Counted from the first letter of the stretch, positions 15,869-24,823 are shown. The stretch: 64,000 nucleotides of DNA from PALSA-612 sp963776375 (GCA_963776375.1 CAVZMF010000005.1:434001-498000), one strand, 5' to 3'. Translations and numbers: made by a program. The notes: generated by a model not told the origin, from the letters alone.

Positions 15869-16837
15869 GTGCGCTTCGGTCTTCGACTCGTCCAGCACGT
15901 CGGGCCGGCGCGGGAGCTCGTCGCGCTGGCCGCGCTCGCGGACGAGGTCGGCTTCGACGCCGTCTGGTTCCCGCACGACCCGTTCATGAAGCACGCCTGG
16001 GCCATGGCCGCGGCCGTCGCCGAGCGGACGAGCCGCGTCGAGATCGGCTCCGTCCAGACGACGCCGTACCTGAACGAGCCGACGGAGGCGGCGACCTTCC
16101 TGGCGACGCTCGACGAGCTCTCCGGCGGCCGCGCCGTCCTCGGCTACGGCCTGCACACGGACGAGATGGTCGAGTGGCTCGGCTTCGACGCCTCCGACCG
16201 GGTCGAGCGGATCCGCGACTCGGTCGAGACGGTCCGGGCGCTGCTCCGCGGCGAGACGCTCCGCAACGAGTGGTACCTGCGCTTCGAGCCGCCCCGTCCC
16301 GACCCGCCGATCTACGTGACGCCCTTCGGTCGCGATCTGCTCGAGCTGTCCGGCGAGATCGGCGACGGCAGCCTGCCGCTCGTGATGCCGCCCGAGGCCG
16401 CGCCCGGCGTGGTCGAGGCGATCCATGCAGGGTCGCGCCGCGCCGGCCGCGATCCACTGGAGGTCGACATCGCGGCGTGCGTCTGGCTCTCCGTCGCCGC
16501 GGACGGCGGCGCCGCGGCGGCGACCCTGCGGCCGATCGTGGCGTATTTCGCGCCCTACTTCCTCGACGAGCAGCTCGCGCCGATCGGCCTGCGGCGCGAG
16601 GACTTCGAGCCTGTGCGGAAGGCCGTGGCCGCGGGCGACTACGACCGCGCCGCCGCGGCCGTCACGGACGAGATGCTGCGGCTTGCGATCGTCGGGACGG
16701 CGGCCGACACGGTCGTCGCCATCGAGCACCTGGCCGGGGCCGGCGTGACGCAGGTCTGCATCGGCGGCCCGCTGGGCCCCGACCCGGCCGAGGCGATCCG
16801 CCTGATCGGTGAGCGGGTGATCCCGGCGTTCAGGTGA
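15869..16837 (+). CDS. LLM-class (luciferase-like) F420/FMN-dependent oxidoreductase
   Basis: A 322-residue TIM-barrel enzyme of the bacterial-luciferase-like superfamily, whose actinobacterial members mostly use coenzyme F420. Characteristic stretches are ALADEVGFDAVWFPHDPF, TSRVEIGSVQTTPYLNEP, and the C-terminal VTQVCIGGPLGPDPAEA. The substrate is unknown. Start GTG at 15869 has no strong ribosome-binding site. It is convergent with the class V aminotransferase gene, overlapping it by 8 bp. Confidence 0.85.
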   Translation: MRFGLRLVQHVGPARELVALAALADEVGFDAVWFPHDPFMKHAWAMAAAVAERTSRVEIGSVQTTPYLNEPTEAATFLATLDELSGGRAVLGYGLHTDEMVEWLGFDASDRVERIRDSVETVRALLRGETLRNEWYLRFEPPRPDPPIYVTPFGRDLLELSGEIGDGSLPLVMPPEAAPGVVEAIHAGSRRAGRDPLEVDIAACVWLSVAADGGAAAATLRPIVAYFAPYFLDEQLAPIGLRREDFEPVRKAVAAGDYDRAAAAVTDEMLRLAIVGTAADTVVAIEHLAGAGVTQVCIGGPLGPDPAEAIRLIGERVIPAFR

Positions 16838-17995
16838 GGGCGGCGAGCAGCCGCTCGACGTCGCTCTCGTCGCTGTAGAAGTACGGCGAGACGCGGATGC
16901 CCCCGACGCCGGTCGTGTAGCGGAGCGACACGGCGACACCGGCGGCGGCGAGGCGCTCGACGAGCGCGTGGGCTTCCGGCGCCTCGAAGACGACGATCCC
17001 CGAGCGGCGGTCACGGGGGCTCACGACGTCGAGCCCGAGCCCGTCGAGCCCTTCCAGGAGGAGGCCGACGAGTTCCTGGACGCGCGCGAAGCGCTCCGGG
17101 AGGCGGAGCAGCGCCTCCAGGCACGCGGCTAGCGCGGCGGCGGCCATGTACGGCCCGGTTCCGCCCGGCTCGAGCAGCGCGCCGAGCGCGTCAGTCCGAG
17201 GTCGTCCACGGGCGTGCGGCGCGGGTCCTCGAGGTAGGCCGACCAGCCCTCCGGCGGCGGATCGAGCGCGAAGTAGCCCGGCCGCGTCGCCCGTCGCTCC
17301 TCGAGCCGTTCGCGCCGGAGGTAGGCGAAGCCGAGCCCGAACGGGCAGCAGAGCCACTTGTGGCCGCCGACGGCGAGCGCATCGACCGGCGTCTCGCGCA
17401 CGTCGAAGGCCAGCGGCCCGACGTGCTGCGCGCCGTCCACGATCAGCCACAGCCCCCGGTCGCGGCAGAGCGCGGACAGCGCAGGCAGGTCGACGAGCGC
17501 TCCGGTGACCTCTTGCACCGCGCTGACGACGATCGCCCGCGTGTCGGCATCGATCGCCGCCGCGAAGTCGTCGACCTCGGGCCTGCCGTCGCGGTGCGGG
17601 ACGAGCCTCAGCCGGTCGCGCCAGGGCAGGACGGTGCCGAAGAACTCGACGTCGCTCGCCAGGACGTGCTCGTTCGGGCCGACGGAAAGGAGATCGGCGG
17701 CTCCGTACAGGCCTTGCTGCGTCGACTCGACGAGGGCGATCTCGTCCTCTTCCGCCCCGATCAGCCGCGCCGCGGCGCGACGGGCGCGCGTCATGTGCTC
17801 CAGGACGACGATGGTCTCCTCGGTCACCGACTGAAGCGGCGACTCGCGGACGAATCGGCAGTACTCCTCGATCGCGGCCACCGCCTCCGGGGGCGGGATG
17901 CCCTTGCAGGCGGTGTCGAGATAGGCCTTGCCGAGCGCCGCCGGGTAGCGGGCCCGGACGGCCGCCCAGTCAGTCACCGGCAGCGTCTCAGGCAC
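16830..17995 (-). CDS. Class V aminotransferase, second paralogue (one frameshift)
   Basis: A PLP enzyme related to isopenicillin N epimerase/cysteine desulfurase. The N-terminal part (ARYPAALGKAYLDTACKGIP) and the PLP lysine region (DGAQHVGPLAFDV, then AVGGHKWLCCPFGLGFAYLR) read in one frame. The C-terminal part (LLEPGGTGPYMAAAALAACL to RVSPYFYSDESDVERLL) reads in another. The frames meet near 17195, and the length is two bases off a multiple of three. GTG at 17995 is preferred as start: it overlaps the cupin stop by 8 bp, and an earlier ATG at 18049 adds only low-complexity residues. It is the last gene of the coupled catabolic operon. Confidence 0.8.
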
Positions 17996-18654
17996 CGGCC
18001 GCTCCGCGCGCGGCGCCGGGCTTCGCCTGGCGCCGCTGCGCAGCGTCATAGCTGCGCTGCTTCGGGCTGCCTGCCGGGTGGAAGACGCCCATGATCCGCA
18101 TCACGCCCGGGCCGGTGTTCTCGATGCAGTGGACGCAGCCGGGCGGGAGGTAGAAGCACGAGCCCGCCCGGAGCGGCACCTGCTCGCCGGCCGATGTGCG
18201 CGATGCCCTCGCCCTCGACGATGTAGCCCACCTCGTCGTAGGGATGGCTGTGGTCGGGCGCCCGGCAGGGCTCGACGATGCCGATGAACTGCGTCAGCTC
18301 GCCCTGGTGGAGCACGCGGAAGGTCCGCTTCTCGTCGGCGCGCTCCTCCTCCCGGTCTGCGAAGCGCGAGACCACGCGCTCGCGCTCGATCTCGCCCTCG
18401 GCAGGCGCGTCGACCGCAACGAAGCGCAGGTCGCCCACGATCGCGTAGTCCTCGCCGGGGAGCAGAAGGACGCCCGCGTCGGGCTCGAGGGCGTGCGTCT
18501 CGCCGGCGAGCTCGAGTGTCCCGTTGCCGGTGAGCACGTAGAGGATCTCTTGCCGGTCGCCTGTCTCGCCCTCGAGCTCTCCGGACACGTCGAGCATGCG
18601 CATGCGCAGGCGCTCGTCGATCGCCCCACCGCCTGTCCGCGCGTAACCCGTCAC
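17988..18654 (-). CDS. Bicupin protein (one frameshift)
   Basis: A two-domain cupin of about 220 residues. The first barrel holds ILYVLTGNGTLELAGETHAL with PGEDYAI. The second holds APDHSHPYDEVGYIVEGEGIA and, after a frameshift near 18190, PLRAGSCFYLPPGCVHCIENTGPG. The second barrel keeps the metal ligands (HSH, E and the later H), so it is probably the catalytic or sensing domain. Bicupins of this shape include ureidoglycine aminohydrolase-like enzymes and dioxygenases; neither is proven here. GTG 18654 has GGAGG 9 nt upstream and overlaps the dehydratase stop by 4 bp (GTGA). Confidence 0.75.
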
Positions 18655-19603
18655 GAGGGAGTTCCTCCGCCCAGGATTGTCGCAAGCCGCGAGGCGTCGA
18701 TGTTGCCGCCGGAAACGATGCAGACGACCTTGCCCGTGCCCGCGCGGCCGGAGAGCGCGGCGGCGAGGCGCGAGCGCGCCGGCCCCTTCCGCGACGACGC
18801 GCACGCGCTCGGCCAGCAGCCGCACCGCGGCCGCGGTGTCATCGAGCGACGCGGAGAACGCGCCGTCGACGAGCGCCGAGTCGATCTCCCACATCTTCGG
18901 CAGCACGACAGGCCCGCCCGCGCCGTCCACGAACGACGGCGCGTACTCGATCGGCTGCGGCGAGCCGGCGGCCATCGACGATGCGAACGGCGCGCCGGTC
19001 TCGGGCTCCACCGTGAAGACCTTCGTCTCGCGGCCGCAGCGCCTTGACGGCGCTCGCGATCCCCGCCGTGAGCCCGCCGCCCCCGTAGGGGATCACGACG
19101 GCGTCGGCATCCGGGAGGTCCTCGAGCACCTCGAGCCCGATCGTGCCGTTCCCGGCCATGACCGGCTCGTCCTCGACCGGGTGCACGAACAGCCCGTCGA
19201 CGCCCTCGTGGCGATGGTCCTCCATGGTCTGCCACCAGCGATCGTGCGGCACCTTGATCACGCGGCCGCCGAGCCGCTCGATCGCGTCGATCTTCGTCTG
19301 CGGCGCCTGCTCGGGGACGACGATCGTGGCGGGAACGCCCGCCTCGCGGGCCGCCCAGGCCACACCCTGGGCCATGTTGCCCGCGCTCGCCGTTACGAGC
19401 CCGCGCGCGAGGTCGGGTGGGCTCGCCTGCCGAACGGCGTTGACCGCGCCGCGGATCTTGAACGAGCCGATCGGCTGCAGGTTCTCGAGCTTCAGCCAGA
19501 GCTCGCAGGGCGCCTCCGGGAGCTGCGCGCGGACGAGCGGAGTCCGCACCGCCGCGCCGGCGATCCGCTCGCGCGCGGCGCGGATCTCCTCGAGCGGGAT
19601 CAA
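18651..19603 (-). CDS. Threonine/serine dehydratase-like PLP enzyme (two frameshifts)
   Basis: A fold-type II PLP enzyme of the threonine dehydratase/serine racemase/EutB group, about 317 residues. The PLP lysine lies in LQPIGSFKIRGAVNA (near residue 48), the phosphate-binding loop in VIPYGGGGLTAGIA, and a substrate loop in TASAGNMAQGVAWA. Frames change near 19030 and near 18770; the last segment reads GRAGTGKVVCIVSGGNID. TTG at 19603 overlaps the stop of the ornithine-cyclodeaminase-like gene (TTGA), as expected for coupling. A dehydratase next to an ornithine-cyclodeaminase-like gene recalls eutB-eutC of hydroxyectoine catabolism, but no ectoine hydrolase is present here, so the substrate stays open. 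Confidence 0.82.
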
Positions 19604-20568
19604 AACTCGACGGTCGTGCCGGTGCCCGTCTCCTGCGCGCGGCGGACGACGTACTCCGCCGCGGCCAGGTCCTCGACGGCCAGGCCGAGCGACTTGAACA
19701 CGGTCAGCTCGTCCGGCCTCGTGCGCCCGCGATGCTTGCCGATCAGGATCTCGCCGATCTCGGCCCTGATGTGGTCGGGCCCGATCGCTCCCTCCTGCGC
19801 GGGGAAGAGATAGTCGCCCGCCTCGTTGAGCGTCGACTCGCGGCGGTCGACGAACAGCGAGCAGGCGGCCATCGTCGCCGTGTCCAGCTCGCGCGCCGTC
19901 TTGACGCTCGAGCCGACGGCGTTCACGTGCGCGCCGGGCTTCAGCCACCCGTGCTCGACGACCGGCTCGCTGGAGTTGGTCGCCGTCACGACGACGTCGG
20001 CGCCGCGGACCGCCTCCTCGACGCTCCCGACCGCCTCGGTGCCGGTCTCCTCGGCCAGCGCCCGGGCGTGCTCGGCCGTCCGGCTCGCGACGCGGATGCT
20101 CGTCCATTGGCGGACGGCGCGCATCGCCTCGATGTGCGATCGCGCCTGGACGCCTGCGCCCACGATCGCGAGCTCGCTCGCGTCCTCGCGGGCGAGCAGG
20201 CGCGTCGCGACGCCGGAGACGGCCGCGGTGCGGATCGCCGTGATCGCGGAGGCGTTCATCAGCGCGCGCACCTGGCCGGTCTCGCCGGAGAAGAGCGTCA
20301 CCGTGCCCTGATGGGCGTCGAGGCCGCGCGTCGGGTTGTCCGGGAAGAGGCAGATCGTCTTCAGCGAGTACGCGGCCTGGTCCCCGGAGCGGTGCGCCGG
20401 CATGAGGCCGATCGCGCTCGACTCGCCGGGCGGGAACGCGATCACGCGCAGCGGCTGGAACAGCTCGCCGCGCGCGAGCGCCTCGAGGATGTCGGCCATG
20501 GCCTCGATGCAGCCCTCCATGTCGAGCAGCTCCTCGACTTCGGCCTGGTTGAGGACAATGATCGCCAT
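19600..20568 (-). CDS. Ornithine cyclodeaminase / mu-crystallin family protein
   Basis: A 322-residue NAD(P)-dependent enzyme of the ornithine cyclodeaminase/alanine dehydrogenase/ketimine reductase family. The Rossmann motif is LAIVGAGVQARSHIEAM (near residue 127). HQGTVTLFSGETGQVRALMN and AHVNAVGSSVKTARELD are typical of the family's substrate and cofactor faces. Members reduce or form cyclic imines and N-alkyl amino acids. The ATG at 20568 begins the conserved region and overlaps the upstream TGA by one base (TGATG); a longer frame is a shadow of the aldo/keto reductase end. Confidence 0.88.
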   Translation of the reverse strand: MAIIVLNQAEVEELLDMEGCIEAMADILEALARGELFQPLRVIAFPPGESSAIGLMPAHRSGDQAAYSLKTICLFPDNPTRGLDAHQGTVTLFSGETGQVRALMNASAITAIRTAAVSGVATRLLAREDASELAIVGAGVQARSHIEAMRAVRQWTSIRVASRTAEHARALAEETGTEAVGSVEEAVRGADVVVTATNSSEPVVEHGWLKPGAHVNAVGSSVKTARELDTATMAACSLFVDRRESTLNEAGDYLFPAQEGAIGPDHIRAEIGEILIGKHRGRTRPDELTVFKSLGLAVEDLAAAEYVVRRAQETGTGTTVEF

Positions 20569-21497
20569 CAGCTGAACAGCGAGCCTACTTCCTCGTGCTC
20601 CTGCGCGGTCAGCTCGAGCGCGAGCGCCTCGCGCACCGGCTCGAGGTGCTCCGGGCGTTCGCGGGCCGACGACGATCGAGGTCACGCCCGGGGTGGGCCA
20701 GGAGCCACGCGAGCGCGAGGCCGGCCGTGCTCACGCCTCGGGTCGCGGCGGCCGCTCCGAGCGCGTCGAGCGAGCGGTACACGTCGTCGCTGTCGAGGTG
20801 CACGTACGGCTCGGGCCGCATCGTCATCCGCGACCCCTCGGGGCGGGCCGCGCCCGGCCGGTACTTGCCCGTCAGCCAGCCGCCCGCCAGCGGCCCGAAC
20901 GCCTGGTAGGCGATGCCCTCCGCGCCGCACGCCGGGATCACGTCCGCCTCGTCGTCGCGGAAGAGGAGCGAGAACGAGTTCTGAAGCAGCGCCGGGCGGC
21001 CCGCGGTGAGCGCCTCGCGCAGCTCCACGCGCGCCGTAGTTGCTCAGGCCCCACGCGCCGACGAACCCCTCCGAGACGAGTTGTTCGAAGGCGCCGACCG
21101 TGTCCGCGATCGGCGTCCCGGAGTCGGGCTCGTGGGCGAGGTAGAGCTCGACGGCCTCGACCCCGAGCCGCTCGAGGCTCGAGTCGAGCTGCCGCCGTAC
21201 CCGCTCCGGCGCCAGGCCCGAGTCGGCGCCCTCGTCCATGGGGTTGAACGTCTTCGTGGTGATCCGCGGCCGGTTTCCCGTCGCCGCGATCCAGGCGCCG
21301 ATCCAGGCCTCGCTGCGGCCGCCGCCGTAGGCGTCGGCGGTGTCGAACCAGCGGAGGCCCAGGTCCCACGCGGCGTCCATCAGCGCGAACGCCTGCTCCT
21401 TCGTCTCGCCCCGGCCGAAGAACGCGGGCGCCGATCCGATGCCGCCGAAGTTGCCGCAGCCGAGCACGACTGGTGGGACCTTCAAGCGGGTAGGCAA
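20568..21497 (-). CDS. Aldo/keto reductase (several frameshifts)
   Basis: An NADPH-dependent aldo/keto reductase of about 310 residues. The catalytic Asp-Tyr pair is visible in LRWFDTADAYGGGRSE, and the barrel continues with ELYLAHEPDSGTPIADTVGA and WGLSNYGA. After a frameshift near 21030 it continues with LLQNSFSLLFRDDEADVIPA and GIAYQAFGPLAGGWLTGKY. Two further shifts near 20690 and 20660 lead to TSIVVGPRTP and a C-terminal helix ending SLFS. This density of indels in one gene suggests local sequence errors. TTG 21497 is a guessed start; TTG 21485 is also possible. It is the first gene of the five-gene coupled operon. Confidence 0.75.
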
Positions 21498-21543
21498 GGC
21501 CGAAGATTCTATGATCGGGGGCCGACACCGAAAGGAGCCTCCC

Positions 21544-22152
21544 ATGCCGTTCGAGCTACCCGCTCTCCCGTACGACTTCAACGCGCTCGAGCCTCACATC
21601 GACGCGAAGACGATGGAGATCCACCACGACAAGCACCACCAGGCCTACGTCGACAACGCCAACAAGGCCCTCGAGGGCAACGAGTGGGCCGACCGGCCCG
21701 TCGAGGCCGTCGTCGCCAACGTCGACCTGCTCCCCGAGGACATCCGCGCGGCCGTTCGCAACAACGCCGGCGGGCACGCGAACCACTCGCTCTTCTGGCA
21801 GGTCATGAGCCCGGACGGCGGCGGCGCGCCCGAGGGCGACCTGGCCACGGCGATCGACGACACCTTCGGATCGGTCGATGACCTGAAGGCCGCGGTCAAC
21901 GACGCCGGCGTCAAGCGGTTCGGCAGCGGCTGGAGCTGGCTCGTGTGGGACGGGACGGGCCTCGCGGTCCTGTCCACGCCGAACCAGGACAGCCCGATCA
22001 TGGACGCCAAGACGCCGCTCCTCGGCATCGACGTCTGGGAGCACGCCTACTACCTGAACTACCAGAACCGGCGCCCCGACTACCTCGCCGCCTGGTGGAA
22101 CGTCGTCAACTGGCCCGAGGTCGCGCGCCGGTACGACGAGGCGAAGGGGTAG
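21544..22152 (+). CDS. sodA: Fe/Mn superoxide dismutase
   Basis: A 202-residue cytoplasmic superoxide dismutase converting superoxide to H2O2 and O2. Metal ligands are visible: the first His in TMEIHHDKHHQAYVDNAN (near residue 27), the second in NNAGGHANHSLFW, and the Asp and His in DVWEHAYYLNYQNRRPDYL. Whether Fe or Mn is used cannot be settled by eye. The ATG at 21544 is preceded by AAAGGAG, and TATGAT (21510-21515) may be its -10 box. The stop is followed directly by an acetyltransferase fragment on the other strand. Confidence 0.96.
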   Translation: MPFELPALPYDFNALEPHIDAKTMEIHHDKHHQAYVDNANKALEGNEWADRPVEAVVANVDLLPEDIRAAVRNNAGGHANHSLFWQVMSPDGGGAPEGDLATAIDDTFGSVDDLKAAVNDAGVKRFGSGWSWLVWDGTGLAVLSTPNQDSPIMDAKTPLLGIDVWEHAYYLNYQNRRPDYLAAWWNVVNWPEVARRYDEAKG

Positions 22153-22308
22153 CGCTCGGCCACGCGCATCGAGGCGCCGTTGTCCGTGCCGATGCGGAGC
22201 TCGACCCGCTCGAGGCCGAGATCGTCGAGCGCATGCCGTGTGACGAGCCCGAGCGCGCGTGTCGCGATCCCGCGGCCGCGCGCCTCGGGCACGAGGGCGG
22301 GAGCGGTC
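22153..22308 (-). pseudogene. GNAT acetyltransferase fragment, both ends missing
   Basis: About 52 residues on the minus strand match the acetyl-CoA-binding part of a GNAT/RimJ-like acetyltransferase: EARGRGIATRALGLVTRHAL, then LGLERVELRIGTDNGASMRVAER. The preceding N-terminal strands and the following C-terminal strand are absent. One end stops at the superoxide dismutase stop codon and the other runs into the first helix-turn-helix residues of the plus-strand regulator. It is a remnant or a misassembly junction. Confidence 0.7.
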
Positions 22309-22891
22309 TGGACTCGACGTCCGGCAACTGGCACGGGCGCTCGAGCTCCATCCCAACACCGTGCGCTGGCATCTCGGCATCCTCCGCGACGCGGGGATCG
22401 TCGAGTCCCATCCGGAGCCGCGCTCGGGCCCAGGGCGGCCGCGCATCCTCTACCGGCTCGGCCCGGCGACGACCGCCCCGGGCCGCGAGGACTATCGGCT
22501 GCTCGCCACGATCCTGGCCGGCACCGTCTCGGCGCAGGACGGCGGCACCCGGAGAGCCGAGGACTCGGGTCGGGCGTGGGGGCGCTACCTCGTCCGCCGG
22601 CCGGCGCCGAACGTCAGCGTCCGGGAAGACGAGGCCGTCGGCGAGGTCGTTCGGCTGCTCGACGAGCAGGGCTTCGTGCCCGACGCCGAGGGCAACGAGG
22701 TGCGGATGCGCCGCTGCCCGTTCCACGACCTCGCGGAGCAGCATCCCGAGGTCGTCTGCGCAGTCCACCGCGGCCTGATCTCCGGCGCGCTCGAGGAGCT
22801 CGGGAGCGAGCTCCGCGTGGACGCGCTCGAGGTGTTCGTCGAGCCCGATCTCTGCATCGCCCGGCTCGGGCCGCGGCCGGGCCAGGCATGA
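22259..22891 (+). CDS. Winged-helix regulator of the SufR/ArsR-like type, N-terminus probably truncated
   Basis: Residues 20-75 form a winged helix (DVRQLARALELHPNTVRWHL, then GRPRILYRL). The C-terminal part keeps the cysteine-rich sensor pattern CPFHDLAEQHPEVVCAVHRG, resembling the [4Fe-4S] ligands of SufR-type repressors of iron-sulfur assembly. Residues 1-19 derive from the antisense side of the acetyltransferase fragment, and the usual first helix of such regulators is missing. The true start may have been deleted together with the 5' end of the divergent acetyltransferase. No suf gene is visible nearby. Confidence 0.68.
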   Translation: MSRSRGRAPRARGRERSGLDVRQLARALELHPNTVRWHLGILRDAGIVESHPEPRSGPGRPRILYRLGPATTAPGREDYRLLATILAGTVSAQDGGTRRAEDSGRAWGRYLVRRPAPNVSVREDEAVGEVVRLLDEQGFVPDAEGNEVRMRRCPFHDLAEQHPEVVCAVHRGLISGALEELGSELRVDALEVFVEPDLCIARLGPRPGQA

Positions 22892-22903
22892 CGCGCCGCG
22901 GGC

Positions 22904-23203
22904 TCAGCGCTCCTTGTAGCCGTACCCCGTGAGCATCCCCGCCTGCGCCGACTCGCTGCTCGTGGCCGTGACGATGCTCGAGCGGTTCTGCGGGTCGACG
23001 ACCATGCCCACGACCCGCCGGTCGCCGGAACCGTCCTCGACGAGCGCCCAGGCGACGACCCGGCTGAGACCGCTCTCCTCGCCGCCGCTCTGGCCGCCGT
23101 ACATCGCGCGCCAGCCCGCGTCCGCCGTAATGATGGTCACGATGGTCTCGTCGGTCCCGATCTCGTCTGCGGGGCTCTCCACCACGTCGTCTTGCTCAGC
23201 CAC
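22904..23203 (-). CDS. Small acidic protein of unknown function
   Basis: A 99-residue protein I do not recognise. It is acidic and Ser/Thr rich at both ends. It contains TIITADAGWRAMYGGQSGGE and WALVEDGSGDRRVVGMVVDP, which suggest a small beta-rich domain. The GTG at 23203 has GGAGGT 7 nt upstream, a good reason to believe the gene is real. It has no signal peptide. Divergent from the cysteine-dioxygenase-like gene, with palindromes in between. Confidence 0.6.
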   Translation of the reverse strand: MAEQDDVVESPADEIGTDETIVTIITADAGWRAMYGGQSGGEESGLSRVVAWALVEDGSGDRRVVGMVVDPQNRSSIVTATSSESAQAGMLTGYGYKER

Positions 23204-23283
23204 TGCTACCTCCGGGTTCGTCTGGCCATGATTGTCGCGACGGGGCAGACTACCGGCATGAGTCGCTCGCCTGAAGCTCGCTC

Positions 23284-23312
23284 CCGTGGGGGAAACCGGG
23301 TTTCCCCCACGG
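23284..23312. repeat. Palindromic repeat element, copy D
   Basis: CCGTGGGGGAAACC (23284-23297) and GGTTTCCCCCACGG (23299-23312) form a perfect 14-bp palindrome around one base. The right flank (ACCGCCTTCTTC) resembles the flank of copies A-C. It lies between divergent genes. Confidence 0.8.
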
Positions 23313-23341
23313 ACCGCCTTCTTCCAGAGGCCGGTTTGGTC

Positions 23342-23361
23342 GGGGAACCTCCCGGTTCCCC
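23342..23361. repeat. Second palindrome between divergent genes
   Basis: GGGGAACC (23342-23349) and GGTTCCCC (23354-23361) are perfect inverted repeats around TCCC. The words match the core of the palindromic repeat family (GGGGAAACC), so this may be a shortened extra copy. Confidence 0.6.
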
Positions 23362-23376
23362 TGGGACCCCTCCCCC

Positions 23377-23402
23377 CTCATGGGCCAAGATCAGCCCATG
23401 AG
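23377..23402 (+). promoter_or_regulatory. Hairpin enclosing the start codon of the cysteine-dioxygenase-like gene
   Basis: CTCATGGGC (23377-23385) pairs with GCCCATGAG (23394-23402) around an 8-nt loop. The ATG at 23398 sits in the right arm, and an identical CATG is in the left arm. If transcribed, it would occlude initiation. Alternatively it may be a dyad operator. Confidence 0.45.
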
Positions 23403-23994
23403 CGACGAGCTCGTTCTCGATACCCCGGTCGTCCGCGGGTTCCTCGACGAGGTGCGCGCGGCGATCGCGCAGGCCGGGTCGGCCGAGGAGGCCTGCGACG
23501 CGATCCGGCCCCGCTTCGCCGAGCTGCTCGCCGACGGCGACTGGCTGCCGGACGATTACATGGCTCCCGTCCCCGGGAGCGGCATGGGCGGCGGCATCGG
23601 CCAGTGGCTCCTCTACCGCGCGGGCGACGGCTCGCTCTCGCTCTTCTCGCTGGTCGTGCCGTCCGGCTCGGCCACGCCCGTCCACGACCACCTCGCCTGG
23701 GGGCTCGTCGGCCTCTACCGCGGGACGCAGGACGAGGAGGTGTATGCGGAGACCGGCGGCGCGCTCGACCTCGTCGAGCGCCGAGAGCTGCGGCCCGGGG
23801 ACTTCTACGCGCTCATCCCGCCGCAGGACGACATCCACCGCGTCCGGACGACCTCCGACGAGCCCTCGGTCTCGATCCACCTGCTGACGAACGACACGGG
23901 CTGCGTCTGGCGGCACACGTTCGACCCGGAGTCCGGAGAGCGGCAGCCGTTCCGCTCGGGCTGGGTCAACGTCCCCTGCGACGACGAGGCTTGA
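23398..23994 (+). CDS. Cysteine dioxygenase-like cupin-fold metalloenzyme
   Basis: A 198-residue protein of the cysteine-dioxygenase-related double-stranded beta-helix group. The metal site is visible in ATPVHDHLAWGLVGLYRG (H-x-H) and the distal PPQDDIHRVRTT (His). Such enzymes are non-heme iron thiol dioxygenases or related metalloproteins; the true substrate is unknown. The N-terminal helical segment (AIAQAGSAEEACDAIRPRF) is usual for this subgroup. The downstream sugar isomerase-like gene starts in its stop codon (TTGA), so both are one transcript. The ATG is inside a hairpin. Confidence 0.8.
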   Translation: MSDELVLDTPVVRGFLDEVRAAIAQAGSAEEACDAIRPRFAELLADGDWLPDDYMAPVPGSGMGGGIGQWLLYRAGDGSLSLFSLVVPSGSATPVHDHLAWGLVGLYRGTQDEEVYAETGGALDLVERRELRPGDFYALIPPQDDIHRVRTTSDEPSVSIHLLTNDTGCVWRHTFDPESGERQPFRSGWVNVPCDDEA

Positions 23995-24823
23995 AGCTCG
24001 GCCTGCTGACGGCGGCGTTCGGCGAGCGCCCGCTGGACGACGTGGCGAACTGGGCCGCCGGGGCGGGCTTCGACGCGCTCGAGGTCTACTGGCCGCCCGG
24101 TAGGGAGCTCGACCTGACGGACCTGCCGCTGGAGATCTCCGCGCTCGCCTACTACCCCAACAACCTCGATCCGGACGGTGCGGCCCGCGAGGCCGCGCAC
24201 GCGCACCTGCGGCGGCTGATCGACGCGTCGGCGAGCCTCGGGGTCGGGCTCGTCTGCACGTTCGCGGGCGCCGATCCGTCGAAGCCGCTGGACGAGAACC
24301 TCGAGGAGTTCCGCCGCGTCTGGCGACCGCTGGTCGCGTACGCGGAGGAGCGCGGCGTGCGGATCGCGATCGAGAACTGCCCGATGGTCTGGCGCTCGCT
24401 GGCCGGGCGGGACGAACCTCGCCTACTGCCCGGCGGCCTGGGAGGCGATGTTCGCAGGCGATCCCGAGCCCGGCGCTCGGGCTCAACCTCGACCCGTCGC
24501 ACCTCGTCTGGCTCGAGGTCGACTACGAGCGGGCCGTCCGGGACTACGGCGAGCGGATCTTCCACGTCCACGCGAAGGACACGGAGATCCGGCGCGACGA
24601 GCGGCACCGCCGCTCGATCCTCTCGCTCGGCGTCGGCTGGCAGGCGGGGCGGATGCCGGGCCGCGGCGAGATCGACTGGAGCCGTTTCGTCGGCGCGCTC
24701 CGCGAGGCGGGCTACGACGGCGTGCTCTCGGTCGAGCACGAGGACGAGGACTTCGAGGGCTCGGACGAGCTCGTCGAGCGCGGCTTCGTTTTCGCCCGCG
24801 ACCACCTGCGGCCGCTGCTTTAG
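23991..24823 (+). CDS. Sugar phosphate isomerase/epimerase, xylose-isomerase-like TIM barrel (two frameshifts)
   Basis: About 277 residues of an AP-endonuclease-2/xylose-isomerase-like barrel (IolE/IolI-type). The N-terminal part is LTAAFGERPLDDVANWAAGA and IAIENCPMVW. After shifts near 24415 and 24465 it continues LGLNLDPSHLVWLEVDYERA, IFHVHAKDTEI, and GEIDWSRFVGALREAGYDGV. The metal-binding Glu, Asp, His and final Glu (LSVEHEDEDF) are preserved across frames. TTG at 23991 overlaps the preceding stop. The partner gene and substrate class point to sugar or inositol catabolism, by inference only. Confidence 0.8.
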
